64,000 nucleotides of DNA from Parapedobacter lycopersici (GTDB lineage: Bacteria; Bacteroidota; Bacteroidia; Sphingobacteriales; Sphingobacteriaceae), in NCBI RefSeq assembly GCF_024643285.1, contig NZ_JAMSLW010000007.1, positions 104,127 to 168,126 of the forward strand, written 5' to 3'. The notes beneath the pieces are model-generated. The model saw nothing but the letters and a program-made list of their open reading frames with translations. It had not been told where the DNA came from and ran no database searches. The position numbers and the translations under genes are program-made. Positions 25,265-33,955 of the stretch are shown here, piece by piece. Within the stretch, counting starts at the first letter, position 1; every line of letters starts with the position of its first letter.

Positions 25265-26044
25265 ATGAAAGTAGCTTTATTAATATCAACATACAACTGG
25301 CCTGAAGCCCTTGAAATCGTATTGCTGAGTGTACTCCGCCAAAGCCGGATGCCAGATGAGGTACTGATTGCCGACGACGGCTCGGATGAACGCACCGCAC
25401 GGCTTATCGAAACCTATCGCACGGAACACCAGCTGCCCATCAAGCATGTTTGGCATGAAGATCAAGGATTTAGGAAAAGCATCATCCTGAACAAGGCTGT
25501 TAAACAGGCATCGACCCCCTATGTGATCGAGATCGATGGTGACATCATCCTGCACCCCCATTTTATTGCCGACCACCTCCGGGCTGCGGAGCGGGGCTAT
25601 TTTGTGCAGGGCAGCCGGGCGATGATCGGCGAACGGAAATCCGGGGAAATTCTCCGGACTAAAAAATGGAATATCCATGCATTTGCACCGGGTATGACCA
25701 CGCGGTTTAATGCAGTCCGGTTTCCGTTACTGTCGGGGCTGTTCAAGACGGACCCGCAGAGTTCACACAATGTAAAAGGCTGCAACCTTGCTTTCTGGCT
25801 GGAAGATTACATCCGGATTAACGGTTATTACAATGGCTTTGAGGGATGGGGCTGGGAGGATTATGAATTTGCCGAGCGGCTGATTAACGCCGGTATCAGG
25901 AAAAAACGATTGAAATGGGCCGCCGTGGGCTACCATATCTTCCACGCGCTTTATTCCAGGGGCAATTTTGAACCGAACGAGGTGATTTACCGGGAAACGG
26001 TGAATAAGAAACTCAATTACCGGCAGCCGGGATATAAAAATTGA
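25265..26044 (+). CDS. Glycosyltransferase family 2, chondroitin-synthase-like
   Basis: A 259-residue GT2 enzyme beginning MKVALLISTYNWPEALEIVL. LIADDGSDERT lies near residue 36, VIEIDGDII is the DxD motif near residue 87, and WGWEDYEFAERLI near residue 200 matches the C-terminal N-acetylgalactosaminyl/galactosyltransferase motif. The longer frame from 25172 is rejected as the extra residues are unlike the family. It is followed after seven bases by a GT4 gene, so an operon is likely. Confidence 0.88.
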   Translation: MKVALLISTYNWPEALEIVLLSVLRQSRMPDEVLIADDGSDERTARLIETYRTEHQLPIKHVWHEDQGFRKSIILNKAVKQASTPYVIEIDGDIILHPHFIADHLRAAERGYFVQGSRAMIGERKSGEILRTKKWNIHAFAPGMTTRFNAVRFPLLSGLFKTDPQSSHNVKGCNLAFWLEDYIRINGYYNGFEGWGWEDYEFAERLINAGIRKKRLKWAAVGYHIFHALYSRGNFEPNEVIYRETVNKKLNYRQPGYKN

Positions 26045-26051
26045 AAGCAAT

Positions 26052-27335
26052 ATGAGGAAACCTAAAATTGCCATGATCGTTCAACGCTATGGAAAGGGGG
26101 TAAATGGCGGGGCTGAATACCATTGCAAAGTACTGGCCGAACAGCTGGCACACCAATGTGATGTAACGGTCCTGACTTCGTGTGCGCTGGATTATCATGT
26201 GTGGGAAAATGTACTGCCTCCGGGAGAAGAGATTATTGACGGTATCCGCGTTTTAAGGTTTCCTCAAACAGGCACACGAAATAAAAAGGTCCTGCGGAGA
26301 ATACACCGAAAGTTCAGAAAACGCCGATTGTATCAAAAAGTGTTAAAATCTGTCGGCTTATTATCCGCTTTCGAGCATTTATTCCCTGCGACGGGCATTG
26401 TTACCGAAGCGGAGGAATTTGCGTGGGCAAGCAATCAGGGACCATATCTTTTGGAACTAATCGAATTTTTAAAAGATAACCATCATCAGTTTGACGCCCT
26501 CCTGTTTTTTACTTATTTGTTTTATCCCACGATATATGGGTTACGGGTTGCCCCGCAAAAGTCCATTTTAATTCCCACCGCACACGATGAGCCTCCGATC
26601 TATTTTTCGATCTTTCGCAAGGTATTTGATAAACCCAAAGCCATTCTTTTCAATACATTGAGTGAACGTAATTTTATTCACCAGCGATTTGGTAATCAAG
26701 CCATATATCATGACATAACGGGGGTAGGAATCGACGTTCCCAAATTCAAGCGTGTCGATGTTACCGACTTTGTCCACCCCGACGAGCCATATTTGATTTA
26801 TATCGGCCGCATCGACCGGGGAAAGGGTTGCCGCATACTGTTCGATTTTTTTCTGAATTTCCTCGACAAAAACCCCTCCTTCAAACATTTAAAACTCGTG
26901 ATGGTGGGTCAGAAATTCATGGACATACCGGCGAGCGCCAATATTGTTGCCACCGGGTTTGTTTCCGAAAATTTGAAATGGTCGTTGCTCGAAAGCGCCC
27001 GGGCGTTGGTTATTCCGTCATTATATGAGAGTCTGTCACTCGTAACGTTGGAAAGTATGGCGATAGGTGTTCCGGTAATTGCAAATGAACGCTGTGAGGT
27101 GCTGAAAAACCACATAACGGATAGTAACGGCGGGTTACTTTATGAATCCTATGCGGATTTTGAAAAGGCACTTTTTACCCTGTTTGACCCAATCTTCGAT
27201 TTGGCGACGATGAAGCGCCTTGCGGCTGACTATGTCAATGCACGTTATCAATGGGAACCTATTGTGGAGAAAACAATGGCAGCGATCGCTTACGTGGGGG
27301 ATGGGCATACGGCAAAACGAGAAATAAACCAATGA
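26052..27335 (+). CDS. Glycosyltransferase family 4
   Basis: A 427-residue GT-B enzyme. The N-terminus has QRYGKGVNGGAEYHCKVLAE, a typical GT4 glycine-rich loop, and the C-terminal half has YIGRIDRGKGC and the VIPSLYESLSLVTLESMA motif where the two glutamates contact the donor. It overlaps the next gene by ATGA. From this gene on, the locus becomes somewhat more AT-rich than the 19-26 kb part. Confidence 0.9.
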   Translation: MRKPKIAMIVQRYGKGVNGGAEYHCKVLAEQLAHQCDVTVLTSCALDYHVWENVLPPGEEIIDGIRVLRFPQTGTRNKKVLRRIHRKFRKRRLYQKVLKSVGLLSAFEHLFPATGIVTEAEEFAWASNQGPYLLELIEFLKDNHHQFDALLFFTYLFYPTIYGLRVAPQKSILIPTAHDEPPIYFSIFRKVFDKPKAILFNTLSERNFIHQRFGNQAIYHDITGVGIDVPKFKRVDVTDFVHPDEPYLIYIGRIDRGKGCRILFDFFLNFLDKNPSFKHLKLVMVGQKFMDIPASANIVATGFVSENLKWSLLESARALVIPSLYESLSLVTLESMAIGVPVIANERCEVLKNHITDSNGGLLYESYADFEKALFTLFDPIFDLATMKRLAADYVNARYQWEPIVEKTMAAIAYVGDGHTAKREINQ

Positions 27336-28150
27336 AGTTGTTTAAAGAAACCGATGTCTGTGTGGTAATTCCGATCTTTAAAGAATACCTTACGGAAACG
27401 GAATCCATTTCTTTCCGGCAGTGTATTCAAATCCTGCATCGATATCCGATATTGGTTATCAAGCCCCGTTCATTAAATCAGGCCCTGTTGCCTTCCGGAA
27501 TCACAGCAGCCATTGATTTCGACGACTCCTATTTTTCCGGATTGGCTGGTTATAACCGCCTTATGCTTAGTCCGGAATTCTATGGCACGTTTGCCGGCAG
27601 CTATCGGATGATGCTCATTTATCAACTGGATGCTTTTGTTTTTGAAGATCAGCTACTGTACTGGTGCAACAAGGGATACGATTATATCGGGGCCCCTTGG
27701 CCCCATGAGGTGGCCCCGCCGGATCTCTTCAAGAAAGTAAAAGTAAAACTGCGTCATTATTATGCGATCAAGACGAACAGAATAGACAGGGAAACACAGC
27801 TTCCCCATCGATATCAATTTGAGGGCAGTGTTGGAAATGGGGGCTTTTCATTGCGGAATATTCAGAAACTTTATGACATTTCTGTTCAGGCAAGGGAAAC
27901 CATCGACCGCTATTTATCACACAACCATCACCATTATCATGAGGATATTTTCTGGGGAGTAGAAGTTAACCGCAAACAGAAACAGTTACGCATACCGAGT
28001 GTTGGCATCGCTAAAAAATTCTCCTTTGAAAATTTCCCCGAAAGATTGTACGCGGAAAACAGCTACCAACTCCCTTTCGGATGCCATGCCTGGGACCTTC
28101 ATACTGAATTTTGGCGACCGATATTTAAACGGATCGGCTATCTTATTTAA
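27332..28150 (+). CDS. DUF5672 domain protein, probable glycosyltransferase
   Basis: A 272-residue protein recognised as DUF5672, a family in glycan clusters. Signature segments are YDYIGAPWPHE near residue 115, VGNGGFSLRN near residue 165 and EDIFWGVE near residue 204, which together look like a GT-A-type nucleotide-sugar site. No member function is recalled. The ATG at 27332 overlaps the GT4 stop; the longer frame from 27251 lies inside that gene. It converges with the next minus-strand GT2 gene. Confidence 0.8.
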   Translation: MKLFKETDVCVVIPIFKEYLTETESISFRQCIQILHRYPILVIKPRSLNQALLPSGITAAIDFDDSYFSGLAGYNRLMLSPEFYGTFAGSYRMMLIYQLDAFVFEDQLLYWCNKGYDYIGAPWPHEVAPPDLFKKVKVKLRHYYAIKTNRIDRETQLPHRYQFEGSVGNGGFSLRNIQKLYDISVQARETIDRYLSHNHHHYHEDIFWGVEVNRKQKQLRIPSVGIAKKFSFENFPERLYAENSYQLPFGCHAWDLHTEFWRPIFKRIGYLI

Positions 28151-28156
28151 GCCGGT

Positions 28157-29044
28157 TTATAAACGATATGTCCGTTTTTTAACGAGTTCAACATGTAATT
28201 TAAGGAAGGTTGCCCAGCCCGTCAGCTTAACAATCCGGGAATCCCATAATAACCGAAGCCTTTTTATTTTACTTAATCCGATCTGCCGGGCAATATGCAA
28301 GAAGAAGCGCATGTTGCGTTTCTCCAGAAATTTCAGCTGCTGCTTAGTTAATTGTACCGTCATTACGGGGAGCAGATGCTGCCATTTACGGTGCACACGC
28401 AGGGTAGCATCAAACCAATCCGCACCATAATAGCCTTCGGAGAAGTGCGTAATCAAAAATTGATTTGTTGCCATGACATCATAGTGCTGGCCGATCGCCA
28501 GGGAAATATCAATATCATATCCATGAAAGCCGGTCAGCAGGGCTTCATCAAATTCATGGTCGAGCATGATACTTTTCCTGCTGCATAACAGCACCCCGTC
28601 CAGTGCGGCGACTTTTTTTAGATTCGATTCATATTCGAGGCTGTGATCGGTTACCGGCCTGTCCGTATCATATTTGAAGTGCTGGATTACGCCAATCTGG
28701 TGTAACCAATGATATCCATCGTAGCAAAACCAGCTCGATGGTGCCCGGCTTTTATATGCACCGCCGGCTACACCCAATAGTCCTAATTTACTGTTGGATT
28801 CAAATGCAGCGGTTATACATTTTCCCCAGCCCATTGTTTCAAATCGGACATCCTCATGTACAAAGCAGAGCAAATCAAACCGCGCCCTTTTGGCCCCTTC
28901 GTTATAAATGCTGCAGATACCGCGTTCACCTTTTGCATTTTCAATGGCAATTAGTTCATAAGGTATCGCTATCGTCTCCTGGATGTTGCTTTTTATTTTT
29001 GACAACGCCCGGGAATCTACACTTGCAATAATTATCGAAACCAT
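28157..29044 (-). CDS. Glycosyltransferase family 2 (Glyco_tranf_2_5-like)
   Basis: A 295-residue protein with MVSIIIASVDSRALSKIK at the start, CSIYNEGAKRARFDLLCFVH near residue 43 and a HEDVRF acidic motif in place of DxD. This pattern matches the GT2 subgroup that recognises unusual acceptors and is frequent in Bacteroidota glycan loci. Donor is unknown. It is six bases downstream of the minus-strand GT4 gene, so both form a two-gene operon. Confidence 0.82.
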   Translation of the reverse strand: MVSIIIASVDSRALSKIKSNIQETIAIPYELIAIENAKGERGICSIYNEGAKRARFDLLCFVHEDVRFETMGWGKCITAAFESNSKLGLLGVAGGAYKSRAPSSWFCYDGYHWLHQIGVIQHFKYDTDRPVTDHSLEYESNLKKVAALDGVLLCSRKSIMLDHEFDEALLTGFHGYDIDISLAIGQHYDVMATNQFLITHFSEGYYGADWFDATLRVHRKWQHLLPVMTVQLTKQQLKFLEKRNMRFFLHIARQIGLSKIKRLRLLWDSRIVKLTGWATFLKLHVELVKKRTYRL

Positions 29045-29050
29045 AAAAAG

Positions 29051-30199
29051 CTAAAGACTATTCGTTATTTCATCCAATAAACGATTGAACTTTTCCATTT
29101 GCGACCGCTTCGAAAACGGAAAATCCAACTTTTTCTGTTTTTCAGCCTTAGGGCCACGGCCTTGGTGCATCAGGTGTTTCATTGCCTGTATGAAATCCGC
29201 GACATTCCACGACGGCACAATATGTGCATTTGGCGGAGAAATTACCTCATCGGCAGCGCCGAAATCAAAGCACACAATGGGAATATCCAAATACGTGGCT
29301 TCAGCCGCAGTCAGCGAAAAGGACTCTTCCTTAGAGGTAATCAGGAAACCATCGGCAAGGGCCATATATTGATAATATCGATCGGTTTGTTGTCCGGCGA
29401 AAATCACCCGGTCGGCATAATGCAGTTTTACCCAGCGCTCGATGTACAGCGAAAATGACGAGTCTTCCAAATTTCCCAGCCAAATAATCTTATACTTTTC
29501 ACCCTGCAATCCCTGCAGGATAGCCGGCAGGCAGTCCAGCCCTTTTAAATAGGTAGTACGGGCGGAGGCAACCCATACAAATTCATCGTCTTTAATTTGT
29601 AACGATTGTCGGTTTATGGTTTTGGAACGAAGCTGGTCATCTATTTTATCCGTATCCAGAAAATTATGCTGTATCCATAATCGGCCCCGGTAGTCAATTG
29701 CTGTTAAATGCTGCCTGACGGCATTTGAACAGCACACAACACCCGTTGTCCGGGTTAAGATATTTTGCAGGTGGCTCCGTGGAAAAAAGCCGTATGCAAA
29801 AAGTAATTCATGCACGTGCGTAACCACTTTAACCCCTAAACCGGCAGCAATTTCATAGACTTGGGGAGGTATAGCAATGGTATTCAGGTACCAGAAATCT
29901 GCTTTGATCTGCTTTTGTAACTGATGAAGCTGGTAAGTAAGGAGGTCTCCGCCTCTTTTACGTATCCATTTCCGAAGTAGCTTTACCTTCCAGTTTTGGG
30001 TAAAGCGGTATGGTAAATAACAGGGAATATGATCGGGCACTTCCTGAACCAGCTCTCCTTTTTCGAAAACAAACAGGTGTGGATTGTAGCGCTCGCGGTC
30101 CAGTCCTCGTATGAATTCCAAAAGCATGATTTCAGATCCGGTACGACTGAAAAACGGAGAAAAGAAGAGAATGACCTTTTTACTGTTGTTTTGCTTCAT
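29051..30199 (-). CDS. Glycosyltransferase family 4
   Basis: A 382-residue GT-B enzyme. VILFFSPFFSRTGSEIMLLEF is the N-terminal loop region, VTHVHELLFAYGF lies mid-domain, and the C-terminal half has ASARTTYLKGLDCLP and GFLITSKEESFSLTAAEAT, the donor-binding EE region. It is transcribed with the following GT2 gene on the minus strand, and diverges from the plus-strand GT2 gene across 89 bases that must hold both promoters. Confidence 0.88.
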   Translation of the reverse strand: MKQNNSKKVILFFSPFFSRTGSEIMLLEFIRGLDRERYNPHLFVFEKGELVQEVPDHIPCYLPYRFTQNWKVKLLRKWIRKRGGDLLTYQLHQLQKQIKADFWYLNTIAIPPQVYEIAAGLGVKVVTHVHELLFAYGFFPRSHLQNILTRTTGVVCCSNAVRQHLTAIDYRGRLWIQHNFLDTDKIDDQLRSKTINRQSLQIKDDEFVWVASARTTYLKGLDCLPAILQGLQGEKYKIIWLGNLEDSSFSLYIERWVKLHYADRVIFAGQQTDRYYQYMALADGFLITSKEESFSLTAAEATYLDIPIVCFDFGAADEVISPPNAHIVPSWNVADFIQAMKHLMHQGRGPKAEKQKKLDFPFSKRSQMEKFNRLLDEITNSL

Positions 30200-30288
30200 C
30201 TGTTGGGTACCCGGGTAGCCAATGAATTAACGCATAAAGATAGCAATATTTTGCATCTTCGTAGAAAGCCAACGGATAAGTGAAAGTG

Positions 30289-31290
30289 ATGAAAGAACGA
30301 TTTGAAGCGCCGGGCATTACTGTATTAATGACCGTATATAACGGTGAGAAGCACATTGCTGAGGCGGTGGCCAGCATCCTGAATCAGGATTTTGGTGATT
30401 TTGAACTGTTGATCATTGATGACGGTTCTACCGATGGCACAGCATCCGTTATCGCGCAATTTAATGATCCCCGGATCAGGGTGCTCCATAACGGCGCGAA
30501 TAAAGGGGTAGCCTTTTCAAGAAACAGCGGACTTTACGCAGCACGCGGACAGTATATTTCGATACTGGACAGCGATGACATTGCGCTTCCCAATCGGCTG
30601 TCCCTGCAGTACCGTTTCTTAACGGCTAATCCAACGGTGGCCCTGTGTGGCGGTCAGGCTATCCTCATTGACGGTTCGGGCAACCAAACCGGCACATTTG
30701 AGCAAGTGCCTGTCGGCAGCGAGCATTTAGCCATGCACTTGTTATTCAGGGATATTTTTATCAATCCAAGTTGTATGTTCAGGCGGTCGGTCGCACTTCA
30801 GCTGGGCGGGTACCGTGATCTGGGTGTAGCGGAAGATTTTGAGTTTTATTACCGGATGTCAAACGCCTATGTATTAGCCAATCTGCCCGATTTTCTCATC
30901 AAATACCGCATCCATCAGCACAATATTTCCGTGCTAAGGGCTGAAGAATCAAAGCGGGTCGAGCGAATGATATTTTCCGATATGTTCAGGCAACTGGGCC
31001 TTCATGGAGAAGAGCGGTTGCTGGACGTTCATCACAGCTTGTTTTTACGGACATGGGAGCGGTTTCGTCCCCGTGATTACCTGAATTTGCTTATCCGGTT
31101 AAATACCGCCAATAAAAACAGCAATAAATACGATATTGATGCATTTGCATCTTACTTGTTTGATCAATGGGTGATGATATTATCGCAGGGGAAGTCGCGG
31201 AGAACGGTTATCTTTACGTATTTTAATCCGGCCATTTTCCAGTGGAGATTCTTTCGGTGGCGGGTCTTCCTCAAGCTGTTGCGCAGGTGA
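30289..31290 (+). CDS. Glycosyltransferase family 2
   Basis: A 333-residue GT2 enzyme. ITVLMTVYNGEKHIAEAV begins the fold, LLIIDDGSTDGT lies near residue 41 and SILDSDDIA is the DxD motif near residue 88; a VAEDFEFYYRMS motif follows. The frame includes an in-frame GTG at 30280, but the ATG three codons later at 30289 is preferred. The last 100 residues are variable and include several aromatic residues. Confidence 0.88.
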   Translation: MKERFEAPGITVLMTVYNGEKHIAEAVASILNQDFGDFELLIIDDGSTDGTASVIAQFNDPRIRVLHNGANKGVAFSRNSGLYAARGQYISILDSDDIALPNRLSLQYRFLTANPTVALCGGQAILIDGSGNQTGTFEQVPVGSEHLAMHLLFRDIFINPSCMFRRSVALQLGGYRDLGVAEDFEFYYRMSNAYVLANLPDFLIKYRIHQHNISVLRAEESKRVERMIFSDMFRQLGLHGEERLLDVHHSLFLRTWERFRPRDYLNLLIRLNTANKNSNKYDIDAFASYLFDQWVMILSQGKSRRTVIFTYFNPAIFQWRFFRWRVFLKLLRR

Positions 31291-31413
31291 TAAGGATCAG
31301 CGGAAACAACAAGGGCAATAACCGATACGGCATGAATAACAAACGAGCTAACAGCTTACTACACACATCCGGATTTGCGAGATCAGTGATTCAGGAAAAA
31401 GAGGATCGGGTAA

Positions 31414-32271
31414 ATGAAAATAGTCAAATTTCTTGGTGGTCTCGGTAACCAGCTATTCCAGTATGCTTTTTTTTGTGCCTTGCGACAAAAGTTCCGCAAT
31501 GTCAAAACAGACCTGTCCGAATTCAGTTCATATCGGCTCCATAACGGGTATGAGCTGGATCGGATTTTCGGGCTCCAGCTGCCCCGGGCCTCCCCGTTCG
31601 AGCGGAAGCTTTTCGATCAGCAGGATCGAACGTGGATCCAACGGAAACTACGACGGCTGTGTGGCACCAAGAATGCCTATCAGGAAGAAAAAGTACCTTT
31701 TGGTTATGACGGATCCGTATTCGAGGACCCGAGGCATCGTTATTACTGGGGGTATTGGCAGCATATTGATTACATTAAACCGGTCGCTGACCAGCTTCGT
31801 GTGGATTTCCGCTTCCCCGCATTTACGGACCAGCGGAATGCAGCAATCGCTGAAACCCTTACTGCCGAAAACACCATAAGTGTACACGTGCGCCGCGGTG
31901 ATTACCTGGGTGACCCGGTACTGGGCGGTATCTGCGACGAAGCTTATTACAACCGGGCATTGGCTTATGCCCAACGGCAACTCCCCAATCCACGATTCGT
32001 TTTTTTCTCTAATGATATTACCTGGTGTAGGGAAACATTCCGGATGGACAACACACTGTTCGTTGACTGGAATACCGGTACGGAAAGTTTCCGGGATATG
32101 CAACTGATGAGCTTATGTAAACATCACATCATCGCAAACAGCAGTTTCAGCTGGTGGGGCTCGTGGCTAAACAGCTCCCCATCAAAACAGGTGATAAGTC
32201 CATCAAATTGGATCACGAATAACCACCTTGATGTATCCGGCATTTTGTTGCCGGACTTTATCAAAATGTAG
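31414..32271 (+). CDS. Alpha-1,2-fucosyltransferase (GT11)
   Basis: A 285-residue enzyme that should transfer fucose from GDP-fucose to an acceptor sugar by an alpha-1,2 link. The N-terminal GGLGNQLFQY motif is at residues 8-17 and the GDP-fucose-binding HVRRGDY motif at 158-164; SSFSWWGSWL near residue 243 is the third GT11 motif. Full length. No GDP-fucose synthesis genes (gmd, fcl) are present in the window, so the donor must be made elsewhere. It is the last gene of the glycan locus on this side. Confidence 0.93.
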   Translation: MKIVKFLGGLGNQLFQYAFFCALRQKFRNVKTDLSEFSSYRLHNGYELDRIFGLQLPRASPFERKLFDQQDRTWIQRKLRRLCGTKNAYQEEKVPFGYDGSVFEDPRHRYYWGYWQHIDYIKPVADQLRVDFRFPAFTDQRNAAIAETLTAENTISVHVRRGDYLGDPVLGGICDEAYYNRALAYAQRQLPNPRFVFFSNDITWCRETFRMDNTLFVDWNTGTESFRDMQLMSLCKHHIIANSSFSWWGSWLNSSPSKQVISPSNWITNNHLDVSGILLPDFIKM

Positions 32272-32481
32272 TGAACGGATAAAACGCAGTTCCTGAAGAA
32301 AAACAGGTCGCAATATGCAGCCTGTGTGCCATTGAAGCCGGTGGGAGCCGGTGTCAGCAGGCCGGAATACGGGATGCCAGATTAGTATACCAGGGATCTA
32401 CCCGGACGGCTGGGAACACACAAAATTCCAATGGATTTATTTTTATCAGCAAACCATAACTGGTTTCCAATAATTTATTTC

Positions 32482-32489
32482 TACCTTTA
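32482..32489 (+). promoter_or_regulatory. Probable promoter -7 box of the cold-shock gene
   Basis: TACCTTTA differs from TAnnTTTG only in the last base and is embedded in an AT-rich stretch. It predicts a leader of about 30 bases rich in A and T before the start at 32528. The -33 element is not clear. The 250 bases upstream of it, back to the fucosyltransferase stop, hold no other recognisable feature. Confidence 0.45.
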
Positions 32490-32527
32490 TAAGCAATTAA
32501 TTAATTTTTTTATTTATTCAATATGCC

Positions 32528-32719
32528 ATGCAAGAAGGCAAAGTAAAATTTTTCAATGAAACCAAGGGTTTTGGTTTTATCACTCCTAACGATGGTGGAC
32601 GTGATGTTTTTGTGCACACTTCCGGGCTGAAAAGCCAAATCCGTGAAAATGATGAAGTCTCATTTGAAGTGGAACAAGGAAAGAAAGGTCCGAGTGCAGT
32701 AAATGTGAAATTGATTTAG
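32528..32719 (+). CDS. Cold-shock protein, CspA family
   Basis: A 63-residue single cold-shock domain. [15 protein letters not shown] contains RNP-1 and DVFVHTSGL contains RNP-2, with aromatic residues that stack on single-stranded RNA. The family melts RNA structure and acts as an antiterminator in the cold. It is followed by an intrinsic terminator and then, after only 28 bases, by a fatty acid desaturase gene. Confidence 0.95.
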   Translation: MQEGKVKFFNETKGFGFITPNDGGRDVFVHTSGLKSQIRENDEVSFEVEQGKKGPSAVNVKLI

Positions 32720-32744
32720 TTCTATTTTTCAGATATTGTATTGA

Positions 32745-32779
32745 CCATCCGGTGAATATTTGCCGGATGGTTTTTTTTT
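32745..32779 (+). terminator. Intrinsic terminator between the cold-shock and desaturase genes
   Basis: CCATCCGG (32745-32752) and CCGGATGG (32763-32770) form a perfect eight-base-pair stem with a ten-base loop, followed by nine T residues at 32771-32779. This is a textbook Rho-independent terminator. The desaturase start codon follows at 32808. Confidence 0.92.
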
Positions 32780-32807
32780 ATATCTGTTAAATATTGAGAG
32801 TACTGTT

Positions 32808-33890
32808 ATGTCCAAAACCAGCTTTAGTAGCACAAACAAACCTTTTGCACAAACCCTCCGCCTACGCGTAAACGATTATTTCAGGCAAAACAACCTGGCC
32901 AACACCGGAAACCGGAAATTATACATCAAAAGTGCGATCCTGGTATCCACCGCGGTCGGTATCTATTTTTCCCTGGTATTCCTGTCGATGCCCGTATGGA
33001 TCTCCATCCTGCTGTGTATCGTGCTTGGTGTCAATTTTGCCACGATTGGTTTCAATATTATGCATGAAGGCGGCCATCAAAGTTTTTCCAAGAGCCGTTT
33101 ACTAAATAACTTATCCGCCTATACACTCAATATGCTGGGCGGCACCATTTATTTCTGGAAACAGAAGCACAACATCAGCCACCACACCTATACGAATATC
33201 GACGGGCTTGACCACGATATCGACGTTAAGTTCATGCGTATGCATGCCGATCAGCCATTCCGCTGGTTCCACCGGTTCCAGTTCGCCTATTGGTTTTTGC
33301 TCTACGGCATTTCTTATGTTGCCTGGGTGTTATATCAGGATTTTGAAAAATATTTTTCCGGCAAAATGGGCGTTAAAGGAGAAAAAGCCATCATGCCCAT
33401 TCGGCAACACCTGATTTTCTGGAGCACAAAGCTTACTTATGCAGCCGTATATTTCGTAATCCCGATTGTTTCAGTCGGGTGGATTCCTGCGCTTGCCGGC
33501 TGGTTGATTGCCGGTATCTCCTGCGGCTTCTGCCTCGCCGTCGTGTTTCAACTGGCGCATGTGGTAGAAAGCACCCAGTTTCCGGTGGCCGATGCCGAAT
33601 CGGGCAAGATTGAGCAGGAGTGGATGATACACCAACTCCGTACCACTTCCAACTTCGCAACCGAAAGCCGGATCGTATCGTGGCTGCTCGGCGGACTTAA
33701 TTTCCAGGTGGAGCATCATTTATTTCCCCGCATCAGCCATGTGCATTATCCCGCCATTAATAAACTGGTAAAGGCAACCTGCAAGGAATTCGGGGTCACC
33801 TACCTGGAGTACCGCACGGTGGGACTTGCATTTGCATCGCACCTCCGGCATATTTATAAGCTTGGCAAACACCCCGCGGTAAATACATAG
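32808..33890 (+). CDS. Membrane fatty acid desaturase (acyl-lipid/acyl-CoA front-end type)
   Basis: A 360-residue integral membrane di-iron desaturase. Three histidine boxes are visible: HEGGH at 86-90, HNISHH at 121-126, and QVEHH near residue 311, where the glutamine in place of the first histidine is characteristic of delta-5/delta-6-type front-end desaturases. Hydrophobic segments flank them. It introduces double bases into fatty acyl chains, raising membrane fluidity. The ATG at 32808 is used; an upstream frame runs through the terminator. It is adjacent to a cold-shock gene, consistent with a cold response. Confidence 0.92.
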   Translation: MSKTSFSSTNKPFAQTLRLRVNDYFRQNNLANTGNRKLYIKSAILVSTAVGIYFSLVFLSMPVWISILLCIVLGVNFATIGFNIMHEGGHQSFSKSRLLNNLSAYTLNMLGGTIYFWKQKHNISHHTYTNIDGLDHDIDVKFMRMHADQPFRWFHRFQFAYWFLLYGISYVAWVLYQDFEKYFSGKMGVKGEKAIMPIRQHLIFWSTKLTYAAVYFVIPIVSVGWIPALAGWLIAGISCGFCLAVVFQLAHVVESTQFPVADAESGKIEQEWMIHQLRTTSNFATESRIVSWLLGGLNFQVEHHLFPRISHVHYPAINKLVKATCKEFGVTYLEYRTVGLAFASHLRHIYKLGKHPAVNT

Positions 33891-33923
33891 GACCGCTTAA
33901 CATCGTAAAAAGGCTAATTTTCT

Positions 33924-33931
33924 TATTTTTG
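33924..33931 (+). promoter_or_regulatory. Promoter -7 box of the acyl-CoA dehydrogenase gene
   Basis: TATTTTTG matches TAnnTTTG and lies 24 bases before the start codon at 33956, giving a short leader. No good -33 element is visible. Confidence 0.45.
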
Positions 33932-33955
33932 TAACATGAAATACACCGCGCAGTA

